From the NCBI GenBank assembly GCA_902491475.1, contig CABUHY010000010.1:14091-78090 (forward strand): a stretch of DNA of 64,000 nucleotides, written 5' to 3'. Origin of the DNA: an uncultured Eubacteriales bacterium (lineage in GTDB: Bacteria; Bacillota; Clostridia; Oscillospirales; Acutalibacteraceae). The position numbers were made by a program, and so were the translations under genes. The notes below the pieces were generated by a model. It was given only the letters and a program-made list of their open reading frames with translations, was not told the origin of the DNA and did not search any database. Positions 16,617 through 26,526 of this stretch are shown here, piece after piece. How positions within the stretch are numbered: the first letter of the stretch is position 1; each line of letters opens with the position of its first letter.

Positions 16617-18279
16617 AAAGATATACTCTTGCCTCATACGGACGCAGTGCACATACGCCTCGTTTTGATTCGGGATTTTCGTAGTTGCAGAGGATTATTT
16701 TACCCTTTGTCAAATCGAAATCCTCGGGTGCGTGGAAGGTGAAGGTTTCGTCCGAGAACGAGCAGACAACAAGCGCACGCTTACCCTCGTAATTGCGCTC
16801 ATAGCAGTAGATTACATCGCTGTCGGGGAAATGCTCCTTATAGTCGCCGTAAATGATAATCTTGTTTTCTTTTCTGACCTTTAAGAGTTTGCGGTAGAAG
16901 TTGAGGATTGAGTTGGGATCCTTTTCCTCGTTTTCTACATTTATCTCCTTGTAATTCGGGTTTACGCCGAACCACGGCTCTGCGGTCGAGAAGCCTGCAT
17001 ATTCGCTTGAATCCCACTGAACGGGGGTGCGGGCGTTTTCACGGCTCGTCTTGTTGGCAATGTCAAGATAACGCTTGCCCTTTATGCCGAATTTTGCGAA
17101 AAGCTTTTGATTGTTAAATGTAACAACATCCTTGAACTGATTTATATCGTCAAGATGGTTGTTGAGCATACCGATTTCCTGACCCTGATAGATAAACGGT
17201 GTGCCCGACTGCATAAAGCAGGCAGTCGCAAGCATTGTACCGCTCTCTCTTCTGAACTTTTCGTTGCCGTAGCGGCTGATTATCCTCGGGTGGTCATGGT
17301 TTTCAAGATAAAGTGCGTTCCACGCTACGCCGTAAAGGTCCTTTTGCCAGTGGGTAAAGGCTTTTTTGAGCTTACGCAGGCTGAAAGGAGTTGCTATTGT
17401 GTCGGTCATAAAGCAGTCCGCCTGCATATGGTCGAAGCCTATCATCATATCAAGCTCGGGGTCGTCGCCCGCTGTAAACTCGATACAGTCCTTGGAGTTT
17501 GACATCGGAGACTCGCCGACAACAAAGCAGTCGTACTTGTCAATGACATCGTGGCGGAACTCCTTTAAGTATTCATGAATGTGCGGACCTTTTTTGTAGT
17601 GCTCGATTCCCGTCGCAATCGGAAGCGGGAAGCCGTTGGGTAAGCCCTCTTTCTTTGAAATGAAAGTGATAACATCCTCACGGAAGCCGTCAACGCCCAT
17701 ATCGAGCCAAAATCTCATAATGGATTTTACCTCTTCACGGACCTTGGGATTATCCATGTTAAGGTCGGGCTGTTTTTTCGCAAAAACATGGAGGTAGTAT
17801 TCGTCGATTTCGGGCACATACTCCCACGCTCCGCCCTCAAAGGTCGAAAGCCAGTTGTTGGGCGGCTTCTTGCCGTTCTTGCCCTTGCCTTTTCTCCAGA
17901 AATAGTAGTCGTGATAAGGATTGTCCTTACCCTTTTTGCTCTCCTTGAACCACTCGTGCTCGTCGGAGGTGTGATTTACAACAAGGTCCATTATGACTTT
18001 AAGACCTCTCTTGTGGGCCTCGTCGAGAACTTTTTTGAACATCTCAAGTCCGCCGTATTCCTCGGCAATGTCCTTGTAGTCGGAAATGTCATAGCCGTAG
18101 TCCGCAAGCGGGGAGGGGTATATGGGCGAAAACCAGATAGCGTCAACGCCGAGGCTCTTTATGTAGTCGAGCTTTTCAAGCACGCCGTAAAGGTCGCCTA
18201 TGCCGTCGCCGTTACCGTCCTTGAAGCTTCTGCACCAAATCTGGTAAACCGCCATTTCTTTGTACCAACTGTTGTCCAT
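16609..18279 (-). CDS. GH13 alpha-glucosidase (oligo-1,6-glucosidase/trehalose-6-phosphate hydrolase type)
   Basis: A 556-residue family GH13 enzyme of the oligo-1,6-glucosidase group, cytoplasmic. The (beta/alpha)8 barrel motifs are intact: DLVVNHTS, the nucleophile Asp202 in GVDGFREDVI, the acid/base Glu256 in VVGESPM and the stabiliser Asp329 in LENHDHPR. QIWCRSFKDGNGDGIGDL at the N-terminus is typical of the group. It may act on isomaltose-type oligosaccharides, sucrose or trehalose-6-phosphate; I cannot separate these here. The start at 18279 follows AGGATG and gives the standard N-terminus. It is the first gene of the minus-strand GH13-ybaK-GH2 cluster. Confidence 0.92.
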   Translation of the reverse strand: MDNSWYKEMAVYQIWCRSFKDGNGDGIGDLYGVLEKLDYIKSLGVDAIWFSPIYPSPLADYGYDISDYKDIAEEYGGLEMFKKVLDEAHKRGLKVIMDLVVNHTSDEHEWFKESKKGKDNPYHDYYFWRKGKGKNGKKPPNNWLSTFEGGAWEYVPEIDEYYLHVFAKKQPDLNMDNPKVREEVKSIMRFWLDMGVDGFREDVITFISKKEGLPNGFPLPIATGIEHYKKGPHIHEYLKEFRHDVIDKYDCFVVGESPMSNSKDCIEFTAGDDPELDMMIGFDHMQADCFMTDTIATPFSLRKLKKAFTHWQKDLYGVAWNALYLENHDHPRIISRYGNEKFRRESGTMLATACFMQSGTPFIYQGQEIGMLNNHLDDINQFKDVVTFNNQKLFAKFGIKGKRYLDIANKTSRENARTPVQWDSSEYAGFSTAEPWFGVNPNYKEINVENEEKDPNSILNFYRKLLKVRKENKIIIYGDYKEHFPDSDVIYCYERNYEGKRALVVCSFSDETFTFHAPEDFDLTKGKIILCNYENPESKRGVCALRPYEARVYLYE

Positions 18280-18475
18280 AAAATCACATCCTGAATAAAA
18301 GATATTTTTATATGTATAAGCTGATTTTATTTTAGCACACGGTTCATTAGAATACAATCAAAAAAGTGAATAATAATTGAACAATAAAATAACAACCTGT
18401 AAAGAAAATTGACAAAAGTATAAAAATAAACAAATTATCATTAAATTTTTTGAGTTTAATTATGTGAAATTCCAC

Positions 18476-18503
18476 TTGCTTTTAGCGCAATTTGTAATAT
18501 AAT
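18476..18503 (+). promoter_or_regulatory. Promoter of the V-type ATPase operon
   Basis: TTGCTT (18476-18481) and TATAAT (18498-18503) with 16-base spacing, about 65 bases before the first gene. A short CGGTT...AACCG hairpin lies in the leader. The remainder of the 18280-18475 gap is AT-rich with no gene seen. Confidence 0.65.
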
Positions 18504-18568
18504 ATACCATAATAAAGGTATGCGGTTACTACCGTCTAACCGAACAAGGAAAGGCAGTGAGATTTTTA

Positions 18569-18880
18569 ATGAAAGATGTGCTCAAGCTTATAGTCGAGAC
18601 CGACAAGGCGTCGAGACTTGAGGTTCAAAAAGCGGTTGACGAGCGTGAAGCTCTCAACGAAAGCCTTACCAAAATCAAAGACGAAATTTATTCGAAATAT
18701 GACAAAAAAGCGCAGACACGGACGGAAAACGAAAAAGCGCTTGCCGACAGTGAAATAAAAAAGGAAAAAGAGAGCATCAAGGCTCGCACCGAGCAGAAAA
18801 AGCAGGAGCTCAACGCCCTTTATGAGAGCGAGCACGGCGCTTGGGAAAAGCATATTGCGGATGCGGTTATTTCCGATTGA
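18569..18880 (+). CDS. V-type ATPase subunit G/H-like stalk protein
   Basis: A 103-residue, almost wholly helical, Lys/Glu-rich coiled-coil protein. First position in the operon and size match the small peripheral-stalk subunit (E. hirae NtpF, archaeal AhaH), which pairs with subunit E in the stalk that stops the head turning. No sequence motif defines this family, so the call relies on context. Two starts are possible: ATG 18569 with GTGAG seven bases upstream, or GTG 18557 with AAGGA six bases upstream; I prefer the ATG. Confidence 0.75.
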   Translation: MKDVLKLIVETDKASRLEVQKAVDEREALNESLTKIKDEIYSKYDKKAQTRTENEKALADSEIKKEKESIKARTEQKKQELNALYESEHGAWEKHIADAVISD

Positions 18881-18916
18881 TTTTCGGTGCGGTAATTTGT
18901 CGAAAGGAGGCAGAAG

Positions 18917-19960
18917 ATGAGTAAAATATCCAATCTTGCGGGTAATGCGATACTTGCAAAGGCTCGGGCAATGAGCGCAGGGTTTTTAACGGACGAGGAT
19001 TATGCCTCGCTCATTAACTGCCGCAATGTCAACGAGGTCGTTTCGTATCTCCGTTCCAATACAGCCTATTCCGAGGCGCAGTCGCTTTCGTCGTCAACGG
19101 TATTTTCCAAGGCGAGAGTCGAGACGGAAATCCGTAAGTACAATTACGGCAGGATAGCCGCCCTCGCTTCGTTTGAAAAGGCGATAGGTCAGAAAATGAA
19201 TGAGCTTATCTTTTTGAATTACGACATTTCGCTCATTCTTTCGTGTGCCGACAGGCTCGATTCAAAGGCGATTTCAAAGTTTTCGCTTTTCTCCCCCGAG
19301 GCTTATTACAAGCGTTCTCAGCTTAACAGGACGGCGCTTGAAGCCGCTTCCGATTTTGATGAGTTCTATGCGGCTCTTGAGGGCACGAAATATCAGCATA
19401 TACTTGACATTTTCAAAAATTCCAATACGGAATTTACAATAACCGGTCTTGAAAATGCTCTTTACCGTTATCTTTGCGACAATGCCGAAAAACTTATCAA
19501 AAAGGAATATAAGGGCGAAGCAAAAACGGAGCTTTCAAAAATCTTTATGGCAAAATCCGATTTCAAGATGATTGAGAGCATATACCGGATGAAGAAATAT
19601 TTCCCGAATCAGCCCTGTACATATGAGACGGTGTTTTATTCCAACTATTCGGCGTTTTCAAAAAATGAAATTGACCGTATGCTTTCTTGCACGGACACGG
19701 ACGGAGTGTTTGACATATTCAAAAAATCCGTTTACGGAAAATTTGTGGATGAAAGCTTAAAGGACAATATCGAAAAGTGCACGCACCGTGCAGCTCTTTC
19801 GATAAACAAAAAAAATCTTTTGTTTTCAACGGCTCCCGAGGTGGTTATGTTCAGCTACATAGGAATACTTGAAAACGAAACGAAGAATATAATTATGATT
19901 ACCGAGGGCGTGGATTACTCTCTGTCGCCCGAATCCATATCGGAATTTCTCATAAAGTGA
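18917..19960 (+). CDS. ntpC: V-type ATP synthase subunit C
   Basis: The 347-residue central-stalk socket subunit (C, also called d), which couples the rotor shaft to the membrane ring. It is mainly helical and has the family N-terminus (LAGNAILAKARAMSAGFLT) with three repeated helical bundles. AAGGAGG lies before the ATG. In most firmicute operons this gene lies after E; here it comes second, before I. Confidence 0.9.
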   Translation: MSKISNLAGNAILAKARAMSAGFLTDEDYASLINCRNVNEVVSYLRSNTAYSEAQSLSSSTVFSKARVETEIRKYNYGRIAALASFEKAIGQKMNELIFLNYDISLILSCADRLDSKAISKFSLFSPEAYYKRSQLNRTALEAASDFDEFYAALEGTKYQHILDIFKNSNTEFTITGLENALYRYLCDNAEKLIKKEYKGEAKTELSKIFMAKSDFKMIESIYRMKKYFPNQPCTYETVFYSNYSAFSKNEIDRMLSCTDTDGVFDIFKKSVYGKFVDESLKDNIEKCTHRAALSINKKNLLFSTAPEVVMFSYIGILENETKNIIMITEGVDYSLSPESISEFLIK

Positions 19961-19985
19961 GAAAAATTTTTGAAAGGAGATAAAA

Positions 19986-21926
19986 ATGGCAATCGAAAAA
20001 ATGGAACTCGTTAAAGTCAGCGGTTCTCTCGAGAGTATGACCGAAGTCTGCGAGAAGCTTTGCGAAAGCGAATGCTTCCATCCCGAGCAGGCGGCTAAGC
20101 ATATCTCGGCGGAAATGGGCTTTATACCGTTCACGGACGAAAATCCATACGCCGCACAGCTTTCCGAGCTTACGGAGCTCGCTTCAAGCGTCGGAATCAC
20201 GCCCGAGCTTGTCGAGCTTAAAAAGATGACGCAGCTCAGCGAAGAGGATAAGGAGTACATACGGTCGGTTAAAAAGAAAATCGCGGACTATAACGAAAAA
20301 ATAAATTCACTCAACGAACAGAAGGCGGTCTGCGAAGCGGGAATTAAGAGCTACGAGCACTTCAAGGGGCTTGATGTCGATTTGGACGACATTGCCGAGT
20401 GCGAGTTCATAAAGGTACGCTTCGGACATCTCCCCAAGGAGAGCTACAAGAGGCTCAACACGGTGTACAAGGATAACCCCTATGTTTTCTTCTATCCGTG
20501 CTCGGAGGATAAAACGGACTATTGGGGCGCATACTTCGCTCCCGTTGACAAGCTTGACGAAATCGACGGAATTTTCGCATTCCTGTTTTTCGAGCCCACT
20601 CCGGTGCCCGGTGCGGCAGGAACGGTTGACGAGGTTATCGAGCAGTGTACAAAGAGTATCGAGATACTTACCTCGACTCTTGACGAAACGCAGAAAGCTC
20701 TTACGGACTTCCTCTCAAGCGAGAAAGAGCATCTCAATTATCTCTATTCAAATATGATGTATCTCAACTCCGTATATGAATTGAGAAGCTATGCTTTACA
20801 TAACGAAAAGTTCTTTGCCTTTGTCGGATATGTTCCGAAAAGCGAGACGGAGAAGTTCGATGCGGCGCTGAAAGACATAAAATCCGTTCAGGTCGAGTGC
20901 GAGGACGCACCCAAGGATGACAGCGCTGTTGTTCCCGTCAAGTACAAAAAGCGCAACAAGCTGCTTTCACTGCTTATAGAGCCCTATAAATTCTATGTCG
21001 ATATGTACGGCTCACCGTCCTATACGGATATAGATGTTACGGCGTTTGTCGCAATCACTTATACCGTGCTTTTCGGTATAATGTTCGGCGACCTCGGTCA
21101 GGGCTTCGTGCTTGCGGTGCTCGGCTTCTGTATGTGGAAGTTCAAGAAATCGGGACTCGGAAAAATCCTTGTTCCCTGCGGAATTTCCTCAATGATATTC
21201 GGCTTTATCTTCGGCAGCGTGTTCGGCTTTGAGGAAGCGCTCAATCCCGTTTACGAAAAGCTCGGTTGGAGCGGAAAACCGCTGTCGGTTATGGACAGTA
21301 TCAATACGGTATTGCTGTTTGCCATCGCCATAGGCGTAGGACTTATGGTTGTCGCAATAGTTATGAACATATACGCTTGTATCAAGAGAAAGCATATAGG
21401 CGAGGCGATATTCAGTCAGAACGGTCTTGTCGGTCTTATACTTTATCTCTGCGGCGTAAATTTGGCTTCCGGATTTATGGGCGGCCCGTCGCCTATCCCG
21501 TCGGCAGTGTGCGCTCCGTTGCTCGGTGTGTGCGCGTTCCTGTTGTTTATCAAGGAAATCCCGATTGGAATTATCGACAAGCACCCCGATTGGAAGCCCG
21601 AGAGCGTATCGGACTTTATCCTTCAGAATTTGTTCGAGCTTCTCGAATACATCCTTTCTTATCTGTCGAACACGGTTTCGTTCCTTCGTGTAGGCGCTTT
21701 CGTGCTTGTCCACGCAGGTATGATGATGGTTGTTTTCTCGCTTGCGGGCGACAGTGAAAATATCTTCGTAATCGTTCTCGGCAACGTGCTTGTAATCGCC
21801 CTTGAGGGATTGCTCACGGGTATCCAGGCATTGAGACTTGAATATTACGAAATGTTCTCAAGGTTCTTTGACGGCAGCGGCATTGCCTATACGCCGTTCA
21901 AGCTGAATAAAAGCATTAACAAATAA
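19986..21926 (+). CDS. ntpI: V-type ATP synthase subunit I
   Basis: The 646-residue stator subunit I (a-type), which forms the ion half-channels. The N-terminal half (1-330) is soluble with coiled coils; the C-terminal half has about seven membrane helices, beginning with the conserved YTVLFGIMFGDLGQGFVLA. The LSNTVSFLRVGAFVLVHAGM segment contains the Arg needed for ion release from the ring. GGAGAT precedes the ATG. Length is typical. Confidence 0.95.
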   Translation: MAIEKMELVKVSGSLESMTEVCEKLCESECFHPEQAAKHISAEMGFIPFTDENPYAAQLSELTELASSVGITPELVELKKMTQLSEEDKEYIRSVKKKIADYNEKINSLNEQKAVCEAGIKSYEHFKGLDVDLDDIAECEFIKVRFGHLPKESYKRLNTVYKDNPYVFFYPCSEDKTDYWGAYFAPVDKLDEIDGIFAFLFFEPTPVPGAAGTVDEVIEQCTKSIEILTSTLDETQKALTDFLSSEKEHLNYLYSNMMYLNSVYELRSYALHNEKFFAFVGYVPKSETEKFDAALKDIKSVQVECEDAPKDDSAVVPVKYKKRNKLLSLLIEPYKFYVDMYGSPSYTDIDVTAFVAITYTVLFGIMFGDLGQGFVLAVLGFCMWKFKKSGLGKILVPCGISSMIFGFIFGSVFGFEEALNPVYEKLGWSGKPLSVMDSINTVLLFAIAIGVGLMVVAIVMNIYACIKRKHIGEAIFSQNGLVGLILYLCGVNLASGFMGGPSPIPSAVCAPLLGVCAFLLFIKEIPIGIIDKHPDWKPESVSDFILQNLFELLEYILSYLSNTVSFLRVGAFVLVHAGMMMVVFSLAGDSENIFVIVLGNVLVIALEGLLTGIQALRLEYYEMFSRFFDGSGIAYTPFKLNKSINK

Positions 21927-21945
21927 TTTTTCGGAGGAATAAAAA

Positions 21946-22410
21946 ATGACTACATTGTTTTACATCTTAATGGTACTCGCTCCCGTTGCTCTCTTTGCGA
22001 CGGCATTCATCGCAGTTAAAAACCGCTTCAGCGGCAAATCAATCAAAAAGCCCCTTAAAATGAATGTGGCTGTATTTGCAGTTCTCGTTGTTCTTATTTC
22101 CGTTCTTTGCGTAAATGTATTTGCGGCAGAAGAGCCGGCAGACACAAGCGATGTTGCAACAACAAGCATTGCGGTAGCTCCCACGGAAACCGACAACTCA
22201 AAGGGTCTCGGACTTCTTGCGGCAGGTCTTGTTACGGGTCTTGCAGGTATCGGCGGCGGTATCGCCGTTGCGGCAGGTGCTCCCGCAGCTATCGCAGCCA
22301 CAGCAGAAAACCCGAAATCATTCGGTAAATCAATCATCTTCGTTGCCTTGGGTGAGTCAATCGCTCTTTACGGCGTCGTTATTTCAATTCTTATTCTTAA
22401 CAAAATATAA
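21946..22410 (+). CDS. ntpK: V-type ATP synthase subunit K (ring proteolipid)
   Basis: The rotor-ring subunit, 154 residues. The ring-forming hairpin is residues 87-152: a Gly-rich helix (GLAGIGGGIAVAAG) and a second helix with the ion-binding Glu137 in FVALGESIALYG. Ahead of it lie two further hydrophobic segments (4-24, 40-60) and a Thr-rich linker (63-86). The second segment ends in VFAAEE and may be cleaved like a signal peptide. Ser138 and Tyr142 match sodium ligands of known Na+ rings, but the Gln expected in the first helix aligns with Val, so the ion (H+ or Na+) is unclear. GGAGG precedes the ATG. Confidence 0.92.
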   Translation: MTTLFYILMVLAPVALFATAFIAVKNRFSGKSIKKPLKMNVAVFAVLVVLISVLCVNVFAAEEPADTSDVATTSIAVAPTETDNSKGLGLLAAGLVTGLAGIGGGIAVAAGAPAAIAATAENPKSFGKSIIFVALGESIALYGVVISILILNKI

Positions 22411-22421
22411 GGGTAAACAAA

Positions 22422-22727
22422 ATGAAAATGTTACTTATTACCGACAGTTCGGACGCTCTTATCGGTATGCGCCTTGCCGGAGTTGAGACGGTTCGCGTCA
22501 AGAACCCGACTTCTGCCGCCGCCGAGATAAAAAAGGTTTATACGAACCCGGAAATCGGTATAGTTTTTATTACTGCGTCGATTGAAAAGATGTGCAAGGA
22601 CGACATTTTTCAGTTGAAGCAGGCAGGCAGACCCCTTGTGGCGGTTATTCCCGATTCGGACGGCAGCGGACAGAGCGCAAATGCCGTTGCGGAATATATT
22701 GCCGACGCAATAGGAATTAAGATTTGA
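22422..22727 (+). CDS. ntpG: V-type ATP synthase subunit F
   Basis: A 101-residue subunit F (NtpG in E. hirae), a small alpha/beta protein of the central stalk that binds subunit D. The start MKMLLITDSSDALIGMRLAG and the central IGIVFITASI strand are typical, with a flexible C-terminal helix. It lies 11 bp after K and 18 bp before E. Confidence 0.9.
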   Translation: MKMLLITDSSDALIGMRLAGVETVRVKNPTSAAAEIKKVYTNPEIGIVFITASIEKMCKDDIFQLKQAGRPLVAVIPDSDGSGQSANAVAEYIADAIGIKI

Positions 22728-22745
22728 TGCGAAGAGGTGAACGAA

Positions 22746-23339
22746 TTGAGCGCTTTTGAAAACAATGCAAAAGCATTTACCGACGCTATTCGCAAAATGG
22801 CGAAAGAAAAGTGCAAAACGATAAACGAAGAGACAGAGTTTATCAAAAATCAGCGGACCGATGCGTTTGAAAAGGACGCCGAAGCCCGTTGCGACAGTTA
22901 CATAAAGTACGAAACATCAAGAATAAAATCGGAAAAGAACAAGGCTGTTTCCGCAGCCGAGGAGGAAGCGAAAAAAGAGCTTTCCGCTTTGAGAAACGAG
23001 TTGACTCAAAAGGTCTTTTCGTCTGCCGCACAGCAGATAGAGAGCTTTACCGACAGCGCAGAGTATGTCGACTACCTTGTAAAATCGGTTAAAGAGATAT
23101 ACAAAAACGCTTCCGAAAACACGGTTTATTATCTTTCCGAAAAGGACTTGAAGCATGAGGCGGATATTAAAAAAGCCCTGCTCAACGACAATTTGAAGTT
23201 CTTGAAGAGCAATGAAATAGTTCTCGGCGGCGTCAAAGCGCACGACAAGGACTCGGGTTGCCTTTATGACAATTCGCTTGATGTTAAATTCGAAGAACAG
23301 AAGGAATGGTTCCTCGAAAATTCCGGCTTGAAGATATAA
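22746..23339 (+). CDS. ntpE: V-type ATP synthase subunit E
   Basis: A 197-residue peripheral-stalk subunit: a long N-terminal helix rich in Lys/Glu/Ala (about 1-95) followed by a globular C-terminal domain that binds the catalytic head (DKDSGCLYDNSLDVKFEEQ near the end matches the GG-D-xx-N-x-T/S pattern loosely). The start is probably TTG at 22746, six bases after AGAGGTG; an in-frame GTG at 22737 is part of that site. Confidence 0.87.
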   Translation: MSAFENNAKAFTDAIRKMAKEKCKTINEETEFIKNQRTDAFEKDAEARCDSYIKYETSRIKSEKNKAVSAAEEEAKKELSALRNELTQKVFSSAAQQIESFTDSAEYVDYLVKSVKEIYKNASENTVYYLSEKDLKHEADIKKALLNDNLKFLKSNEIVLGGVKAHDKDSGCLYDNSLDVKFEEQKEWFLENSGLKI

Positions 23340-23352
23340 GGAGGGCGAAATT

Positions 23353-25107
23353 ATGCAGGAAAACAAAATATTCGGCATTAACGGCCCTGTCGTTACCGTA
23401 AAAGGTAAGACCGACCTTGAAATGATGGAGACGGTTTATGTCGGCAATGCGGGACTTATCGGCGAGGTAATCAAGGTTGACTCCGACTTTACGACAATAC
23501 AGGTTTACGAGGAGACCACGGGTCTTAAACCCGGCGAACCCGTTGTATCCACAGGCTCGCCCATGAGCGTTACGCTGGGACCCGGAATTCTCGGAAACAT
23601 CTTTGACGGTATTGAGAGACCCCTGCCCGAGATTGAAAAGAAATTCGGTCCGTTCATAGGCAGAGGCGCAAACTTCAGCTCGCTTGACACCGAAAAGAAA
23701 TATTCGGTTACCGTAAAGGTCAATGTGGGCGACCGTCTTTCGGGCGGCGATATTTTCGCAGAGTGCCCCGAAACCGATATTATCACACATAAGGCTATGG
23801 TATCGCCGTATCTTTCGGGCGAGGTAACAGAGGTTGCCCCCGACGGCGAATACACCGTAAACGATACCATAATCAAATTAAAAACCGACTCGGGCGAGAT
23901 AAAGGATTTGACCCTTTGTCAGAAGTGGCCCATCCGTAACCCGAGACCTATAAAGAAAAGACTTCCGGCTGTTAAACCGCTTATCACGGGTCAGCGAGTA
24001 ATCGACTCCGTTTTCCCGATAGCAAAGGGCGGTGCGGCGGCTATCCCCGGAGGCTTCGGTACAGGTAAAACAATGACTCAGCACCAGCTTGCAAAGTGGT
24101 GCGACGCAGATATAATCATCTATGTCGGCTGCGGCGAGCGCGGAAACGAAATGACGCAGGTACTTACGGAGTTTTCGGAGCTTATCGACCCGAAATCGCA
24201 GAAGCCCTTGCTTTCGAGAACGGTGCTTATCGCTAACACTTCAAATATGCCCGTTGCGGCTCGTGAGGCTTCCATTTACACGGGTATTACCCTTGCGGAA
24301 TATTACCGTGATATGGGTTATCACACGGCGCTGATGGCAGACTCCACCTCCCGTTGGGCGGAGGCGTTGCGTGAAATCTCGGGACGACTTGAAGAAATGC
24401 CCGCCGACGAAGGCTTCCCGGCATATCTTCCCTCAAGACTTTCCGAGTTCTATGAGCGTTCGGGATATGTTGAAAACCTCAACTCAACCGAGGGCTCGAT
24501 TACGCTTATCGGTGCGGTTTCTCCGCAGGGCTCGGACTTCTCGGAGCCTGTTACACAGAACACAAAGAGATTTACACGTTGCTTCTGGGCGCTTGATAAA
24601 TCGCTCGCATACGCAAGACACTATCCGGCAATCAACTGGAATTTGTCTTACAGTGAGTACATAGGCGACCTTTCGGCGTGGTACAGGGACAATATCGCTC
24701 CCGACTTCATAGAGAAGCGTGAAGAGATATGCTCGCTGTTGCTTGAAGAAAATTCTCTTATGGAGATTGTAAAGCTTATCGGCTCGGATGTTCTTCCCGA
24801 CGACCAGAAGCTGATAATCGAAACGGCAAGGGTAATCAGGGTAGGCTTCTTACAGCAGAACGCCTTCCACAAGGACGACACCTTCGTTCCGCTTGAAAAG
24901 CAGTATAAGATGATGGACGCAATTCTTCATCTTTACCACCGCTCAAAGGAAGTCGTAGCAAGGCAGATACCCATTTCAAAGATACTTGCCACGGGACTTT
25001 TCGACAGGCTTGTACAGATGAAATACGATGTTCCGAACGATAAACTTTCAATGATTGACGACTGCATCAAGGACATTGATGTTCAGCTTGATTTAATAAT
25101 GAGATAG
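23353..25107 (+). CDS. ntpA: V-type ATP synthase subunit A (catalytic)
   Basis: The 584-residue catalytic subunit. It has the beta-barrel start (KIFGINGPVVTVKG), the non-homologous insert after about residue 110, the P-loop GGFGTGKT at 233-240, the GCGERGNEM catalytic Glu region and the MADSTSRWAEALREISGRLE segment. It hydrolyses or makes ATP in the head, alternating with B. AAGGAGG precedes the ATG. Confidence 0.98.
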   Translation: MQENKIFGINGPVVTVKGKTDLEMMETVYVGNAGLIGEVIKVDSDFTTIQVYEETTGLKPGEPVVSTGSPMSVTLGPGILGNIFDGIERPLPEIEKKFGPFIGRGANFSSLDTEKKYSVTVKVNVGDRLSGGDIFAECPETDIITHKAMVSPYLSGEVTEVAPDGEYTVNDTIIKLKTDSGEIKDLTLCQKWPIRNPRPIKKRLPAVKPLITGQRVIDSVFPIAKGGAAAIPGGFGTGKTMTQHQLAKWCDADIIIYVGCGERGNEMTQVLTEFSELIDPKSQKPLLSRTVLIANTSNMPVAAREASIYTGITLAEYYRDMGYHTALMADSTSRWAEALREISGRLEEMPADEGFPAYLPSRLSEFYERSGYVENLNSTEGSITLIGAVSPQGSDFSEPVTQNTKRFTRCFWALDKSLAYARHYPAINWNLSYSEYIGDLSAWYRDNIAPDFIEKREEICSLLLEENSLMEIVKLIGSDVLPDDQKLIIETARVIRVGFLQQNAFHKDDTFVPLEKQYKMMDAILHLYHRSKEVVARQIPISKILATGLFDRLVQMKYDVPNDKLSMIDDCIKDIDVQLDLIMR

Positions 25108-25121
25108 GCAGGTGAGCAGAA

Positions 25122-26498
25122 TTGATTATTAAGCACTTAAACATTGACGAAATCAACGGCTCTCTTGTCGTATTGGACCATGTAAAGGACGCTTCGGCGG
25201 AGGAAATGGTTGAGTTAAGGCTCAACGACGGAACCGTCAGAACGGGCAGAATAGTTAAAATCGACGGCGAGAGAATTACGGTTCAGGTCTTTGAGGGTAC
25301 AAGAGGCATTTCCATGAGCAATGTCACGACAACCCTTATGGGCAAGACCATGGAGGTTTCGCTTTCACCCGAAATTCTCGGCAGAACGCTTGACGGTCTC
25401 GGCAGACCCATTGACGGTCTCGGCGAGATTTATCCCGATGAAAAAAGAGATGTAAACGGCTCCCCGATAAACCCCGTTTCGAGAGAGTATCCGAGGAACT
25501 TCATTCAGACGGGTATTTCTTCAATCGACGCTCTTACAACGCTTATCAGAGGTCAGAAGCTTCCCATCTTCTCGGGTTCGGGTATGAAGCACAACGAGCT
25601 TGCCGTTCAGCTTGTCCGTCAGGCTACAATTTCCGACGGAGACGATTTTGCGATAGTTTTCGCCGCAATGGGCGTTAAAAACGATGTTGCGATGTACTTC
25701 CGCAATTCGTTTGAAGAGGCAAATGTTATGAACAGGGTTGTTATGCTGCTGAACCTTGCAAACGACCCGATTATCGAAAGAATTATGACCCCGAAATGTG
25801 CGCTTACCATTGCGGAGTATCTTGCGTTTACGCTTCATAAGCACATACTTGTAATTATGACTGATATGACCTCATACTGCGAGGCGTTGCGTGAGTTCTC
25901 AAGCTCTAAGGGCGAAATCCCCGGTCGTAAGGGCTTCCCGGGTTATCTTTATTCCGACCTTGCTTCGCTTTACGAGAGAGCGGGTATGATTAACGGCTGC
26001 GAGGGCTCGGTTACACAGATACCGATTCTTACAATGCCCAACGACGACATTACGCACCCCATTCCCGACCTTACGGGATATATCACGGAGGGACAGATAG
26101 TTCTTGACCGTGAGCTTGACTACAAGGGCATTTATCCGCCCGTAAGCGTTCTTCCGTCGCTTTCCCGTCTTATGAAGGACGGCATAGGCGAGGGCGCTAC
26201 GAGAGAGGACCATCAGACCCTTGCAAACCAGCTTCTTGCAACCTACGCAAAGGTTCAGGACGCAAAGGCGCTTGCCTCGGTTATCGGCGAGGACGAGTTG
26301 AGCAAGGAGGATAAGCTGCTTCTTAACTTCGGCAACGAGTTTGAGAAGAGGTTTATCAACCAGAGCTTTACCGAGAACAGAAGCATCAACGAAACGCTTG
26401 ACCTCGGTTGGGAGCTTCTTTCGGCACTGCCGAGAAATATGCTTGACCGTGTTGACGACAAGACCATCGAGAAGCACTATAAGGGCGCAGTAAAATAA
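25122..26498 (+). CDS. ntpB: V-type ATP synthase subunit B
   Basis: The 458-residue regulatory head subunit. As expected for B subunits the P-loop is replaced (IFSGSGMKHNELAVQLVR), so it contributes the Arg finger side of each catalytic site instead. MTDMTSYCEALREFSSSKGE and PGRKGFPGYLYSDLASLYER are family signatures. The start is TTG at 25122, five bases after AGGTGAG. Confidence 0.97.
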   Translation: MIIKHLNIDEINGSLVVLDHVKDASAEEMVELRLNDGTVRTGRIVKIDGERITVQVFEGTRGISMSNVTTTLMGKTMEVSLSPEILGRTLDGLGRPIDGLGEIYPDEKRDVNGSPINPVSREYPRNFIQTGISSIDALTTLIRGQKLPIFSGSGMKHNELAVQLVRQATISDGDDFAIVFAAMGVKNDVAMYFRNSFEEANVMNRVVMLLNLANDPIIERIMTPKCALTIAEYLAFTLHKHILVIMTDMTSYCEALREFSSSKGEIPGRKGFPGYLYSDLASLYERAGMINGCEGSVTQIPILTMPNDDITHPIPDLTGYITEGQIVLDRELDYKGIYPPVSVLPSLSRLMKDGIGEGATREDHQTLANQLLATYAKVQDAKALASVIGEDELSKEDKLLLNFGNEFEKRFINQSFTENRSINETLDLGWELLSALPRNMLDRVDDKTIEKHYKGAVK

Positions 26499-26526
26499 TA
26501 AACTTCAATGAAAGGAGCGTGAGTAA

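Noticed and set aside
21189..21713. Minus-strand open frame of 174 codons inside ntpI
   Set aside because: Opposite strand of membrane-helix codons; no ribosome site and implausible composition.
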